This document shows positions 22,295-33,951 of a DNA stretch of 64,000 nt, one piece after another. The notes beneath the pieces were generated by a model that did not search any database, was not told the DNA's origin, and saw only the letters and a program-made list of their open reading frames with translations. The stretch is from contig CM066730.1 in NCBI GenBank assembly GCA_033961575.1, positions 121,733,523-121,797,522 on the forward strand. Direction: 5' to 3'. Each line of letters opens with the position of its first letter. Within the stretch, counting starts at the first letter, position 1. Both the position numbers and the translations under genes were made by a program. The DNA comes from Aselliscus stoliczkanus (taxonomy: Eukaryota > Chordata > Mammalia > Chiroptera > Hipposideridae).

Positions 22295-25200
22295 GTTTGC
22301 TGTTTTTGTTGCTGCTTGTTTATGTTTTTTTTGTTCATTCAGAATGCATGTGTGTCTGCGTACATTTGTGTTTTGTAGTTGTAGATATATGATTTTTTTA
22401 AAAAGTGTGTGTACTTTTACATCACCTAAATTCTAAATTTTCAAACAACCATGCCAGGCATTCCTTCTTTAACTTCTTCTAGTCCCTTTGGCCATTTCAG
22501 ACATGGCAGTTGTGCTTGCCACAAAATGAGTTGAAAAGCAATAAGGAATACCAATCTCACTGCCATCCCACCATCACACACAAATGTGTCTTTCTGTGTG
22601 TGTACCTATATACTTTTGTTATCTCATCAGCCTATAGCAAGATCTAAAAATCCTACCCACACAATTAAAGCCTCCCAAAAAGCAGAGTTCATAGGCTGGT
22701 CTTGGGATAACACATAGACATGGATATAATCTTCCTATATATAGTATTATGGGTCCACTTTGATTTTTTAAATCCTCTCCTTTAATAACTTAGTGTTTTT
22801 TGAGTCATTTCCTGCTGTCACAAAGAGAATTGTGATTGTAAAGTGTTCTTCTCCCTCCCCCTACATAGATATTCTTTAAACATTTATGTTAACAACTGAT
22901 CTCTTACTCCCTTCTCTTTGAAAAATTTTGAAATTTGATATATTTTGGTTCCATTGAATTGGAAACGGTTCCATTTTCCTTCAGCATTTAGATTTTATGA
23001 GTTTTTCAAAAAATATTAAATTAACATGCTGAATAATGAAAGAGCCAATAAGATAGTTTTTATAAGCTTTGCATGTAAATTTAAGGAAAAGATTGTTGAA
23101 GAGCTGACAGATTGAAGACAGTAATAGTTAATGGACATATAATGCAGGATAAAATACATTCTTTATGGAAATTTGTAGCAAATAATCTTTGAAGACCATT
23201 TTCTTTCATTAGGGTAAACCATGAGAAGAGATTTTAAAACAAAAGAAACTTCTGTGTTACACTTCAATGAAGAGTCCAGGCAGGATTTTTTTAAAGTAAA
23301 TCTATAGTCAAAGTGTGATGCATAAAAACATACTTTTGTTAGTCTGCGATTTGAAGGAACCACATGCACTTCATTTGCCCTTGAATTTTAGCACCTCATT
23401 TTTAACTACTTAGTTTACATTTTACTTACAGAGATTAATCTTCTCTTTTGCTAAATGCATTAGAAATTATGAGTACTAACTATGCAAATGATGTTAGGAA
23501 ATGTATTTCCTAAGTATGAAATAAAGCTCTAACTAGATAATGCTAATAAATACTAATATGTGAAGATAGCAAAGGAATATTAAATAATTAAGATGTCCCA
23601 AATAATAACAACAATATATCTAAAGTTCTCAAGGCGGCCATTCAGTAGTTTAGGGGTCTACAAATATTAGCAAAGCAGAATGTGAAGAGGCTCTGTATGT
23701 ATTATATGTCCTAAAGCTTTATGACTTAAATCGCCATAAGAAGAGGGATGGGCAGAGACTACAACTAAAAGGGTAAAGGATTAACTCAGTTATAGCTGGT
23801 AATTAATTCCAATAGATACAATCTACCTTTACATCTTTCAATAATCAGGGTTTTTGTTTTGTTTTTCTATAGAAATTACCATTTTTTTCTTAAAAAAAAT
23901 AAACAAAAACAGTATTTTGTAGGACTTAGGAGACTCTGGAGGATTTGTTAGTAGATTAACCACATAACCCATTTTTCGGTCTTCAAACAATTGGATAATG
24001 AATACCAGAGTAAAGGGAATGGAATGGTGTTAAGTAGAATGTAGAAGCCTTTATCACCCAAAGCAGAGGTGAAGTCCACCAGGAAACATCCCTTGGGTAT
24101 GTTATATCTTTGCAAGTTCACAGTGCAAAAGATGAAATGAATGTTAAGTCCCCTAGTTCCCTAGTGCAAGGCGACATTATAAAACCAGCCTTATATTTAT
24201 TTTTTATTGGGTCCAATACTTGAAGAAAATCATGTTCAAGCCATACTAATAGCTTCAATTCAAGAGGGCATTTTCTCCATTGTCCTGCATTGGGGTTGTT
24301 TCCAATACACTCTAATATTGCTATAAAGTGACCTGACTGATGACCGGGTCAGTGAGGTTTTCTAAGAAACAATTTATACCAGGCCATAAATGTTTTGTTT
24401 CCATATTAAAGAAGGTGAAGAGGGAAGATGATGGTAATCTTGCTTGGATATCAGATCAGTGCTCAGGTTCCTATGACATCACCTCCTCCCTAACCCCATC
24501 TCAGTTCCATCAAGGAAAGGATACAAAATTACACAACTGTGTGTAGTAGCAGTATAAGATTGTTATAAGATTATTTCTCATCCCTGCAAGAGTTGAGAGG
24601 GATGCCTGTCCACCTGCCACATGAACAGTTAGTTACTCGTGGCCTGTCCTGTAAATAAGGAAACTGAGCTGGAGATATTAAAATTCAGTATTCTTAATCA
24701 CAAAACTACTGTTGCAGTTTAAGTTCACTTCCTGTTTATGAGAATTATGTAAAACCGATAATAAGAAAATGACCTGGCAACAATTGAATAGCCATAGCAG
24801 GATTGTTACCCTGTTTGCAAAAATCAAAGAAACACAAAAAAGGGAACAGGGAATTATTAGAAAAAGCTGTACAAAACAAACAGGACAAAGCAGAGTCTAC
24901 AGATATAATTTCAAGCAATTCAGTGAGTTTCTATACAGTGCATAGCTTTCAGCCTCAATAAGAAGCCAACCACTAATCCCACAATTACCCAGCCTTATCA
25001 CCACTGCCCACACATGCTAACTATAGCTGCAGTTCTAGATGATATTCTTTTCATTAGTGTGGCCAAAAGGAAACTTAATTAAAGTTGCATCTCTTGAATG
25101 GACAAGGGGAAATAAAAAGATTAACCAATTAATCCTAACACTTAATTACACTAAAATGTTTACTATTCTGTATAGAAAATATTGATACTGTAGCTAACTT

Positions 25201-27374
25201 CCCTTTTATCTGTTCTCTCTTATATAACAGTGAAAACACTATTTTTGAAGAGGAAAAAAAAAGGTGGGATATCCTTCCTGCTACCTTGTGCACTCAACAG
25301 GAAGAAATAATCAGCGTAGTTTATTCTGGATCCTATCAGTTCCTGACCACATTCCATAAATGCAGGCATTTGGAAGGAAACTTAGTTGATACAGGTAACA
25401 GAAACCAAACTATGTACTGATGGCAAGATAGGAAACTGTGACCAAATGAATCCAGGTAAGCCTAAAACAGAGTAATGGAAAGAAATCCTGGTGGAATAAA
25501 GACAGAGTCACAATTGCATCACAAACCTCTATTATTTAGGCCAACTAAATTCCCATTTCATAAATTGTGATCTCTGCCTTTCTGATTCTTTCTTGTTTTC
25601 TTTTATTCTTTCCTTCTCCCTGAAATGCATATGTGCACAGGAAAGGTAATGTGTGTGGTTTCTTTGCAGATTTCTCGGCTACTAAAAATAAGGCCCAGCT
25701 ATACAATTTTAGGACACCCACTCAAACCTTTACATGTGTGTGCTGAAACTTTGCTATTACTGTTTTGACATTTAAGAAACAGATGCATGTTTTTCACTTT
25801 GGAAGGCAGACATCTGTTTTTCCGAGTTCACTCCAGAAGCTGTTTTCTAGCCGGAGCATGTTACATTGAAAAGGCTGTACTGTCTTGCCCCTACTTGTGT
25901 CCTTCAATCCACAATATTTTAAGAAACAGAAATAGAAATTTTTGAATAAGCTTATAAGCATGAAGACATTCCAGATGTTAATTAAATAAGTCCATAAAAT
26001 ATTCACTCCAAAGTACCTTATGCTAACACAATTCACTAGTAAGAAGAAAGAAGGAAGTTGAACTCTGAGCTGTGATATAGGAGAGTTGCCTGAGGACTCA
26101 GGTAGCCCAGAACTTCAGAGGAAAAAACAAAACAAAACATAATTCTCAGGAAAAATAATTCTGTCTGTTTTTATTAAGAAAAATCTAAACTAAAATGCAT
26201 ATAAAAATTTGTGTTTGGTTCTGGTATGTCAAGCTTCATGGTTAAAGGGGGGGAAAATTTCATGAAATGTGCATAGGAGGAATTCTCTTTTGAGTGTTGT
26301 TTTGGCTTTATTTTGGGAGGGGGTTCTGTTTTGATTTTGTTCTGAAAAGTAGATAGTGCCAGCTTCATCCAAGTGTGCTTTGCAAAAGATGAAATTGCAA
26401 AGCCCTCAGAACATATCGAGTTCATCTGGAATTTGTAACTATATTAACTTGCTGTTCTCCAGGGGGAAAATGGTATGTTTCAGATGAATTTTGGATGTAA
26501 ATTCTAAACAGGTGGACAGAGCAGCAGGAGGGCAATACCAGGCTTCCCACAGGGGGCCCACACCATATATTTGTAGAAAATGAATCATCAAGATTGGTAG
26601 TAAAGGAAATCAGATTTGCCAAACCGAATATTTATATATGAAAGGAACATGAATGCTCAGTAAATTACAGATCAGGGATTCAAAGCCATGCGTCTACCAC
26701 CACCATCATGCAGACTCACTACAAGCCACTAACAGCCCTTCACAAGAACTATGCACATCCTTTTAATTTAATTTTTTCCAACCTTGTGCTATAGCCTTAG
26801 TGTTCACATGGTGAAAAACACTTCTTCCAATATACATACTGCACATGTGCGTGAGAGTAAAGTTGTTTTTTAATTACAAACATTTGTGAGCTTCCTGCCG
26901 ATGACACCATTTGTGACACCGGCAGGAACAGAGTTCAGATAGCGAGGTGATGAACTTTATATCCCTCCTACTTTTATACACAACACAGCAAGGGAGTCCC
27001 TGTGTCATTTTCCTTCAAGGGACAAATTGTCCTAAGAATAAATAACGGATGTTGTTTTTGGTGGCATACTCCCAGTGGGGACATAGATATTTTTGTGGAA
27101 TTTCCATTTATTGCTGGTATTCCAAGAAATGGCAGTTTGTTTTTTTCCTAGTTGGCAATTTGCAGGAAGCTCAAGGGTTTTAATTGAAAATGCATTTTAA
27201 CATTTTCAAAACATTGGAAGTTCAGTGTTTAAATGGCCTTGGTTTATAAGGCTTCTTCCAGCATGATTTCATCTGTGTCTCCTGGACATAAATGAGGAAA
27301 GAAACTCAACACTTACCTGCTGATCTCACCACCACACTGATAGTCCCTGGTTTTTGTTCTGCAAGACAAGGAAT
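22295..27374. other. Repeat-poor block, about 5 kb
   Basis: The longest stretch of the window in which I recognise no repeat. Around 25,000-27,340 the composition is less AT-biased than the flanks. No exon, long open frame or CpG island is visible; the frames at 25,794-26,036, 26,174-26,425 and 26,422-26,622 show no family signature. A 37-base imperfect palindrome lies at 26,892-26,928. It may simply hold repeats too old to recognise by eye. Confidence 0.4.
26892..26928. repeat. 37-base imperfect palindrome
   Basis: 'ttcctgccgatgacacca' and 'ttgtgacaccggcaggaa' are reverse complements at 15 of 18 positions, nearly without a loop, with 9 perfect outer bases (ttcctgccg/cggcaggaa). GC content is far above that of the surrounding sequence. 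It could be a symmetric protein-binding site, a transcript hairpin or chance. Confidence 0.85.
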
Positions 27375-27375
27375 A

Positions 27376-27655
27376 TAGTGATAATAATGTAATTAAGGTT
27401 TACTGAGCATTTACTACTTGTAAGACACTGGATTAAATGTTTTACACTCATTATCTCACTTAATCCTCACTCTAACTCTGGGAGTTAGGTAGCATTATTA
27501 TCCCTTTTAAAAAAATGGATGATGAAGCTGTAGTTTGAAGAGGATAATTAATTTGTCTGAGATTATGCATACTAATCATTGGTACAACCAAACTCGAAGT
27601 TAGGCTTCTCTAACAGAAGACCTCTCAATGCAAAGTTTACTGCCTGCTCTCCAAA
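27376..27655 (-). mobile_element. MIR, nearly full length, minus strand
   Basis: Clear order of MIR antisense blocks: 'tttactgagcatttactact' at 27,399, 'ttacactcattatctcactt' at 27,442, 'gttaggtagcattattatcc' at 27,484, 'aaaaatggatgatgaagctg' at 27,511 and 'taatttgtctgagattatgc' at 27,549. One of the best preserved MIR copies here. Confidence 0.88.
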
Positions 27656-28429
27656 TTAATCAATTGAAGTTTTACTAATTGCAGTTGTAGAGTAGTAGCC
27701 TTTAAAAGTTACCTCCAAAAAGGTAGTAAGCCCATGTTGCTTGACTTCATGTAAACTTACTTTCAAGAACCATGGGAAAGATTCCTGCTAATTTTTCCCT
27801 CAGCACTTCCCTTGTCTCAGATAAATGATCAGGGTGATCACTTAGTACTTATTCCCAAGCGCCTCACTTAATTTTTTAGTTTCTTCTTAAAGGAATCTGT
27901 TCTCTGGGCAGCCCAATGAGACAAGAGCTAAGAAAATCACATATATGTTCTACTCCTGATGGCCCTCATCTGGTTGACAACCACTCGTTCTTCCTTGCTT
28001 CACCAAAGTCCAAGCTTATAATCCATTCCCAACAGAATAGCACCTGATCAGATCAGCTACCAAAGTAAGTCAGGTCACCTTTATCCTAGATGTTTGGAAG
28101 TGGGAGTTAGATCATAGTTCTCATGCTTCTAATTGTGGAGGGTCACATATAAGCTTTCTGTGGATCACTGTAGAAGATCTTTACCAATAAGTTTGATGAA
28201 AGAGGGCAAGAAAATCTCTCAGCCCTTGGATGACGGAGAGAATGAGACTAAAAACACAACCTTTACAAATACTGTATCCTCATAAGAATTATCCCTTATT
28301 CAATCTCTTGGAGTCTCAAAGTGGCTGAGAAAATTCAAAATCTTAGAACAGTTTCTACAGAATTTACAATGTAAACATGCATATGGTGATTTGGCAAACA
28401 CTTTCACATGTTTTATAATCAGTGACTGG
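27656..28429. other. No recognisable feature
   Basis: Unassigned sequence with near-average GC; no repeat named and no gene seen. Confidence 0.4.
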
Positions 28430-28950
28430 TAAAAATTTCAATATTTTTATATCTTGTTATATCTATATATAATTATCTATATTTATAGAGCTTTATTTTT
28501 TACTAAACTTTGTACCAGTTTTCTCTCAGCATATTAATTACCTTTCAAGGATTGTTTTTTTTTTAATTTACTCAGTACTACATTTGCTTATGTACTGTAA
28601 TTAATGTCTCTTTTATTGTTGATCATATGTTGTTTTTAATTTTTAAAATAGTATATAAATGATATTAATTCATAAGTATTTAACTAAATCTCTAATTTTA
28701 AACTAAGGCTAGGCCCTTAGAAGTGTAATGATTGAGTATATTTGCATGAATTTTAGAGTTTTCAGTACATATTGTCACATTTATCTTCTAGTAATTGGTA
28801 TGATACTACCTATTTTTTTGTATCAATGGGAATATTGGGTACTATCACTTTTAAATATATTTGATCTTTTACTAGATTAATTTAAAAATGGAGGAACTTT
28901 CATGTTTATACTTAAGGCTTTTACCTTCCTGTGTTACTTAAAATTTACAG
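28430..28950 (-). mobile_element. Probable ancient L1 3' part, minus strand
   Basis: 'aggcccttagaagtgtaatg' at 28,711 stands where the antisense of the old L1 motif 'tccacttctagg' would read 'tagaagtggaattactgg'. The 'cagtacatattgtcacattt' and 'ggaatattgggtactatcac' blocks downstream keep that order. Heavily diverged. Confidence 0.4.
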
Positions 28951-30548
28951 AATTCAAATTTAATACATAAAAACTTCAAAAGAAAAAATATGTTAATGGC
29001 CCTAAAATATTACTTATTTGCTTGAACATCATCATTCTAGTACTGGATTATTTTGAATGAAAAAGATAAAATAATAGTAGATACTAACTGTTAAGATAAA
29101 GTCATCTATTATTACTTATTTCTTACTAAAACCAGTGTAGAAAATCAAAAACCTCATGTAAAACATATCTCCTATCCTTTTAAAGAAACTTCCTTTTCTT
29201 TAGACTGTCATTAGCCATTTTATTTCTTTTCTGTATTTTTTTCTTAACATACGCAGAACTCATTCTGCTAGAGTTATTAAGGTGTCAGCATTTCCATCCT
29301 TTTTGAGAGGTTTATAAATCACCATACAAATGGGATGCTAGCGTAAACTTGGCATACATTCTTAGCCCAGGAGCATTATTTTTTCCACGTTACAAATGAA
29401 ATACTTTGGCTGCTATGAACCTACAAAGGGGCAAAATCTAAATGTTTTCTGACTCTATGTGTGTTATGCCCTTTTCCTAAAAAGGTCTGTTCAATAAAAA
29501 GGAAAGGAAAATTCAGAGACAGTTCAAGATAACAGCTTCAGGGAAGTCATTACAAATTTGTCTGTCAAAGATTCCTGTGTTAATAGCTTCATGTATACAT
29601 CAATGCATGCATAGTAATAACTTTAGAACTTGTCTGACTTCCACATAGGAAGCAATCTACTGAAAGCATAGGAAAATATAATCCAAAGGGATCAGACAAC
29701 ATACACTGAGGTATTTATTTCAATATATAACTATTGAAATTCTTCTCTTTTTACCTACATTTTTATAACCAAAGTTCACTAACTATAGCTAATAGAAGAT
29801 AACATAGAAAAAGTGGCAACATATTACTGAAAAGGAACAATATACATGACTCACTCACAGATATGCTCAACCCCTACAGAGAAGCATACACAGTGCCAAG
29901 TTCCTTGAGTGGGAAAGGAGAAGGAGAGTGGGAAGAAAGGCAGATGAAAGGAAAATAAGGGTTTCATTACTGTTGTTTAAAAACTTTTAAACTTCAGAAA
30001 AAGTCTGAGACATGTTTCCTTTGATCATCCTGAAAGGTAAAGATATTATGGAAATAAATATATTTTTTAATTTTCTTATATCCAATTTCTATAATCATCT
30101 TATTTATAAAGCTTTCATTGAAATATTAAGCATATAATCATTGAGCATCAATTATAAACAATTAAAACATATTTGTCATACTCTTTCTTTTTCCTACTTG
30201 TAAGACAAACATTGCCCAAATAGTAATATAAGAGAAATTTTATAGTTTTACCACATGGCTAATAATCAAAACTTGTAACAATAAAGTACATTTCAGTGTT
30301 GGAAGAAATTCAAGCTTGTATCTTCTATACATTACATTTCAAAGGCGAAACTGGAGTGAGAGTAATTAGTAATCGTTTCCTAAGGGAACTCACTTTTTCA
30401 ATAAAATATTTAGTGTCTTACAAGAAGATCATCAAAGAGCTTCTCGAAATAGTTCATCGACCTCATAGATTAAATTTCAATGACTGCCAGTTTAGTTTAC
30501 CAAGAGTATGCTTCAAGAAATATCTGATTTTATATTCCTGCTCTAGAA
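28951..30548. other. No recognisable feature
   Basis: AT-rich, unassigned. The frame at 30,296-30,700 begins in this unassigned DNA and runs into the antisense strand of the next SINE; it is not a gene. Confidence 0.4.
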
Positions 30549-30564
30549 AATTCCCTCCCTTTTT

Positions 30565-30670
30565 TTTTTTTTTTTTGAGGGCAGTGTCACTGGCCCTCAT
30601 ATGTGGGACCCAAACCGGGGCTGCTGGCTTCCCAAGCCAGCGCTTAACCACCGCGCCACTTGGCCAGCCC
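30565..30670 (-). mobile_element. Short tRNA-headed SINE, minus strand
   Basis: Target duplication 'aattccctccctttt' at 30,549-30,563 and 30,671-30,685, exact. An antisense T-run is followed by 'gagggcagtgtcactggccc' at about 30,577 and ends at the head 'ggccagccc'. It is one of the least diverged copies of this SINE in the window. Confidence 0.95.
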
Positions 30671-30989
30671 AATTCCCTCCCTTTTAAATATAGGAAATGA
30701 AAAGGAAGTCTTTGAAGGAGGATCATACTATCTAAAATCAGGAGTTTCCTAGTATGATAAAATATTGTCTAGTTTATTGTATCTCAGAGAAATGATATTT
30801 CACATCATTAAGCAGACGTTTTTGACTTGTTCTCATTTTATAATGAATCATCCATTTCCATATCTCAGGAGTCTATTCCCTGACCAAAAATTATTCACCA
30901 CCAACATCTCATACTCAGTCCTATGATATATAATGCACTGCCCATAAATCATTTTGAGGACCATATGAAAATAATTCTGATTTAAGATT

Positions 30990-31411
30990 TTGAGCCAGTT
31001 GAGTGGCACGTTGGTTAAGAGTTGGCTTGGGATGCCAGCTCTGAGCAGCAGGGCTCCAGTTTGGATCCCACATGAGGGCCAGTGATACTGCGCCCTCTAC
31101 AGCTAAGATGGTGAACAACAGCTTGACCTGGAGCTAGCATGAGTCGCTGGTGACAGCGAAAGCTGCAGTGGAGCTGGCAGGTAGACGGTGTGAGCTGCTG
31201 TGAGCCACGGTGGGCAGACGTCCAATGGCCAGTGACTGACTACCTCACCTGGGAAAAGCGCAATGATATTACTAACATGGGCCAGTGAAGTGACGTCCTC
31301 TACAACTAGATTGAAGAACAAAAAGGACAGCAACTTGTCTGTTCCCCTTCCCCTATTCCCCAACACTGTTCCCCTCCCCCAATTCCCCAATAAAATCTCT
31401 AAAAAAAATTT
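30990..31411 (+). mobile_element. Long tRNA-headed SINE, plus strand
   Basis: The head 'gagccagttgagtggcacgt' at 30,991 contains an A-box-like 'tggcacgttggttaaga', and the B-box-like 'agtttggatccc' follows near 31,059. The first 90 bp match the short SINE up to 'gagggccagtgatactg' at 31,073. The body then differs: 'ccctctacagctaagatggt', a GC-rich middle, a second 'gggccagtgaagtgacg' block near 31,279, 'ggacagcaacttgtctgttc' at 31,325, duplicated 'ttccccttcccctattcccc'-type units, an AATAAA at 31,389 and an A-run. The polyadenylation signal in the tail marks the T+ class of SINEs. No clear target duplication was seen. Confidence 0.88.
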
Positions 31412-32094
31412 TTTATTCATTTCTGTTTTAATCAATAAAATTTGACAAATAAAAGCACTTCAGTAGCATACTCATCCTAATTTTTTATTCTCTCTCTCTC
31501 TTTATTTCTTCAGTACAGAAAGTCTCAAGTCTACAATACAAAAACAAAAAACAACAACAAAAAAAAACATTAACTTTTGTTTCACTCAGCTTTAGATGTG
31601 GTATAAAGACTCTTCAGTCCACAGAGACCACTTTGCCATTGTAGGCTCAGAGAAAATTATATTTAATAACTTCCAAAGTTACTTCTATCAACTACACTTA
31701 ATTCATGTTATTGGAATTACTAACCCCATAAATATATAATAGATAAGAGATCTAATATTTATGCCTATAATATATACAAAGCCTTATACACATAATATTT
31801 AATTTAAAGAAGAGAGAAGGCAATGTAGCAGGAGTGTGGAACATGGGCTTTTGGGCCACTTCTTTATATAACATACTTGTGCCTTCAAGGTCTGCTCAGA
31901 CCCAATCACATATATACCATTTCCATTTAATGATAGAGTGCTGCTGCACACACCCAAGTTTATGTCTTATAGGGTCAGATAACACTCAATTCATGGTGGA
32001 CAGCTTGGGTTGCATGGCAACTTGGTTTCCAGTGGTTAAATGTCGAATTTCTAATAAAGCCTAGTAGCAGGTAAGAACAGTTTCTTAAAAGAGG
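31412..32094. other. No recognisable feature
   Basis: Unassigned sequence with (TC)n at 31,491-31,502 and A-rich tracts near 31,540-31,570. Confidence 0.4.
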
Positions 32095-32460
32095 ACCACA
32101 GGTATTCCTTGCTATTCAAAAGTTTGCTTTCCACCAGTCCACCAGTTCACTTTTACAAAAGACCTACATTAGTGCCTGTTTTTGCCAACCAAAAGAAATC
32201 CAAAGAGGATTTTTGCTGTTTATGAAAAAAAAAATTCAAAAATCAAAAACAGCATTCAGTATTTGTTTTGCAGTGAGCCATTATTTAGGCAGGTCATACC
32301 CAGAGCAGTGAGAGTGGCCCTAGCAAGTTCCTTTCCAGGAACTGCACTCACCATCTCAGCATCAAGCAGCCCTAACTTTGAACTGTGTCTATGAGCATTT
32401 GTGCTTTATCTCGATCTATTTTGTGCTTCCTTTTTCATGGTGTGTCCTAAGGTAATTGTT
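32095..32460 (+). mobile_element. Unassigned dispersed repeat, probably old DNA transposon
   Basis: Several blocks ('ttgctattcaaaagtttgct' at 32,109, 'agaaatccaaagaggatttt' at 32,194, 'gagcatttgtgctttatctc' at 32,393, 'gatctattttgtgcttcctt' at 32,414) recall a familiar mammalian interspersed repeat. I cannot name the family with confidence. Confidence 0.4.
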
Positions 32461-32836
32461 TTGGCTTATGAGAGTTTTCATAAGAATGTCCTACTTTTGG
32501 ATAGCAGGGCAAACCCGTAACTACAGAGGAAAGCAGGGCTTTGCTCCAAAACCCTAAAGGTCTGCATTTTAACTCACCTATAGTGGCCTTCCAAAGGATC
32601 CAAACATTTGTCTGTCTGTCATGGACACTTGAAGCACCATTGGTCCTGCTCAATCATATGACCCAAGTGACAGGGCAGCTTGCACAACAGATTGGACCTA
32701 TCACAGAGCTTTCTCTTATTCTGGGCCTACCTTAAAACTAGCAACTTTTTGGGTCTCTTGGTACATGGAATGGAGTAACACAGCCAAATGAGAAGTATGC
32801 TGTTTCCCAAACCCAAAAGGCTCACTAGGCATTGTG
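32461..32836. other. Unassigned, possibly degraded ERVL-like internal sequence
   Basis: The region from 'agggctttgctccaaaaccc' at 32,536 to 'gctcaatcatatgacccaag' at 32,648 resembles text seen in old endogenous retrovirus pol regions. Frames are broken on both strands. Weak assignment. Confidence 0.25.
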
Positions 32837-32839
32837 TAT

Positions 32840-32874
<35 letters not shown>

Positions 32875-32876
32875 TA
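32837..32876. repeat. (TTTA)n microsatellite
   Basis: About ten TTTA units in a row. Confidence 0.97.
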
Positions 32877-32884
32877 TCTAGTCA

Positions 32885-33010
32885 TACCTTTAGGAAATAG
32901 GATTGTCTCTTTCTTTTAGAAGAGGAAACTGGATTGTAGAGGGTTTGAGTAACCAGCTCTGGGTCACATAGATAGGAAAGAACAGAACTAAAATCTAAAG
33001 TCTAATCACA
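32885..33010 (-). mobile_element. MIR core fragment
   Basis: 'ttagaagaggaaactggatt' at 32,917, 'gagggtttgagtaaccagct' at 32,939 and 'gggtcacatagatagga' at 32,961 follow the antisense MIR core (gaggaaactgag, ggttaagtaac, ggtcacacagct). Confidence 0.75.
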
Positions 33011-33299
33011 AGGTACATTTTGTTGTTTGAAAGATTGTGTTCTTTCAAGTACATCATACCCTCTTCCCTTGTACCCTGTGCCCTCTCTGGCTTTATGAAA
33101 AAAAACATGCAATGTGGTTGTACCAAATACAATAATGATAAGTTCATGTATTCACTCATTCCACACACAGTGTTGATAATTTACCATGTACTAGGCCTAT
33201 TTTTAGTTTGGGGAATATAAATTTTTAAAGTCATCATTATTTCTATGTTCAACTAGCTGAATCTAGTGCAAAGACAAATATTCAAACTAAAATTACATA
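33011..33299. other. No recognisable feature
   Basis: Unassigned sequence before the nested L1 region. Confidence 0.4.
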
Positions 33300-33463
33300 T
33301 TATTTGTATGGATTGTCATGCAATGTTCCAAGACTCTACCAGGAAGAAACAGAAGATATGACTAGACCAATTTCTAGCAACAAAATTGAAGAAGTCATCA
33401 AAAACTCCCAACAAACAAAAGTCCAGGACCAGATGGCTTCACAGGTAAATTCTTTTAAACATT

Positions 33464-33477
33464 AAAAGAATATCTAT
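33464..33477 (+). repeat. Left target-site duplication of the inserted L1
   Basis: 'aaaagaatatctat', repeated exactly at 34,528-34,541. Confidence 0.88.
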
Positions 33478-33951
33478 TGGTATATGCAAATGCCACTGAT
33501 TTCTGAACATTGATTTTATATCCTGCTACTTTACTGAATTCGTCTATCAGTTCCAATAGTTTTTTGATGGAGTCTTTGGGGTTCTCTATATACAGTATCA
33601 TGTCATCTGCATATAATGACAATTTTACTTCTTCCTTGCCAATTTGGATGCCTTTTATTTCTTTTTGTTGTCTGATTGCTGTGGCTTGAACTTCCAGCAC
33701 TATGTTGAATAAAAGAGGAGAAAGTGGACAGCCTTGTCTTGTTCCTGATCTTAAGGGGAATGGTTTTAGCTTTTCCCCATTGAGTATGATGTTAGCTGTA
33801 GGTTTATCATATATGGCTTTTATTATGTTGAGATATGATCCCTGTATTCCCACTTTGCTAAGTGTTTTTAACATAAATGGCTGTTGGATTTTGTCAAATG
33901 TTTTTTCTGCATCTATTGAAATGACCATGTGATCTTTATCCTTCATTTTGT
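33478..33951 (-). pseudogene. L1 ORF2 reverse transcriptase, open fragment
   Basis: An uninterrupted minus-strand frame (open across 33,455-33,985) carries the L1 reverse transcriptase in order: '[16 protein letters not shown]' (motif A aspartate), '[19 protein letters not shown]' and '[20 protein letters not shown]', with an intact YADD catalytic box, then '[15 protein letters not shown]'. The frame lacks the endonuclease, the first RT motifs and the C-terminus, so it is inactive. The open frame over the length of the fragment indicates a recent copy. The N-terminal residues before the RT text come from the plus-strand segment beyond the inversion junction. Confidence 0.92.

Noticed and set aside
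30296..30700. 134-residue frame that could look like a small gene
   Set aside because: Its C-terminal third is the antisense strand of a short SINE and its upstream part has no recognisable domain. Kept only as a possible exonisation case.
30990..31075. Possible tRNA gene
   Set aside because: A- and B-box-like motifs are present, but the sequence is a SINE head with a long body and A-rich tail. No cloverleaf with paired acceptor ends is apparent.
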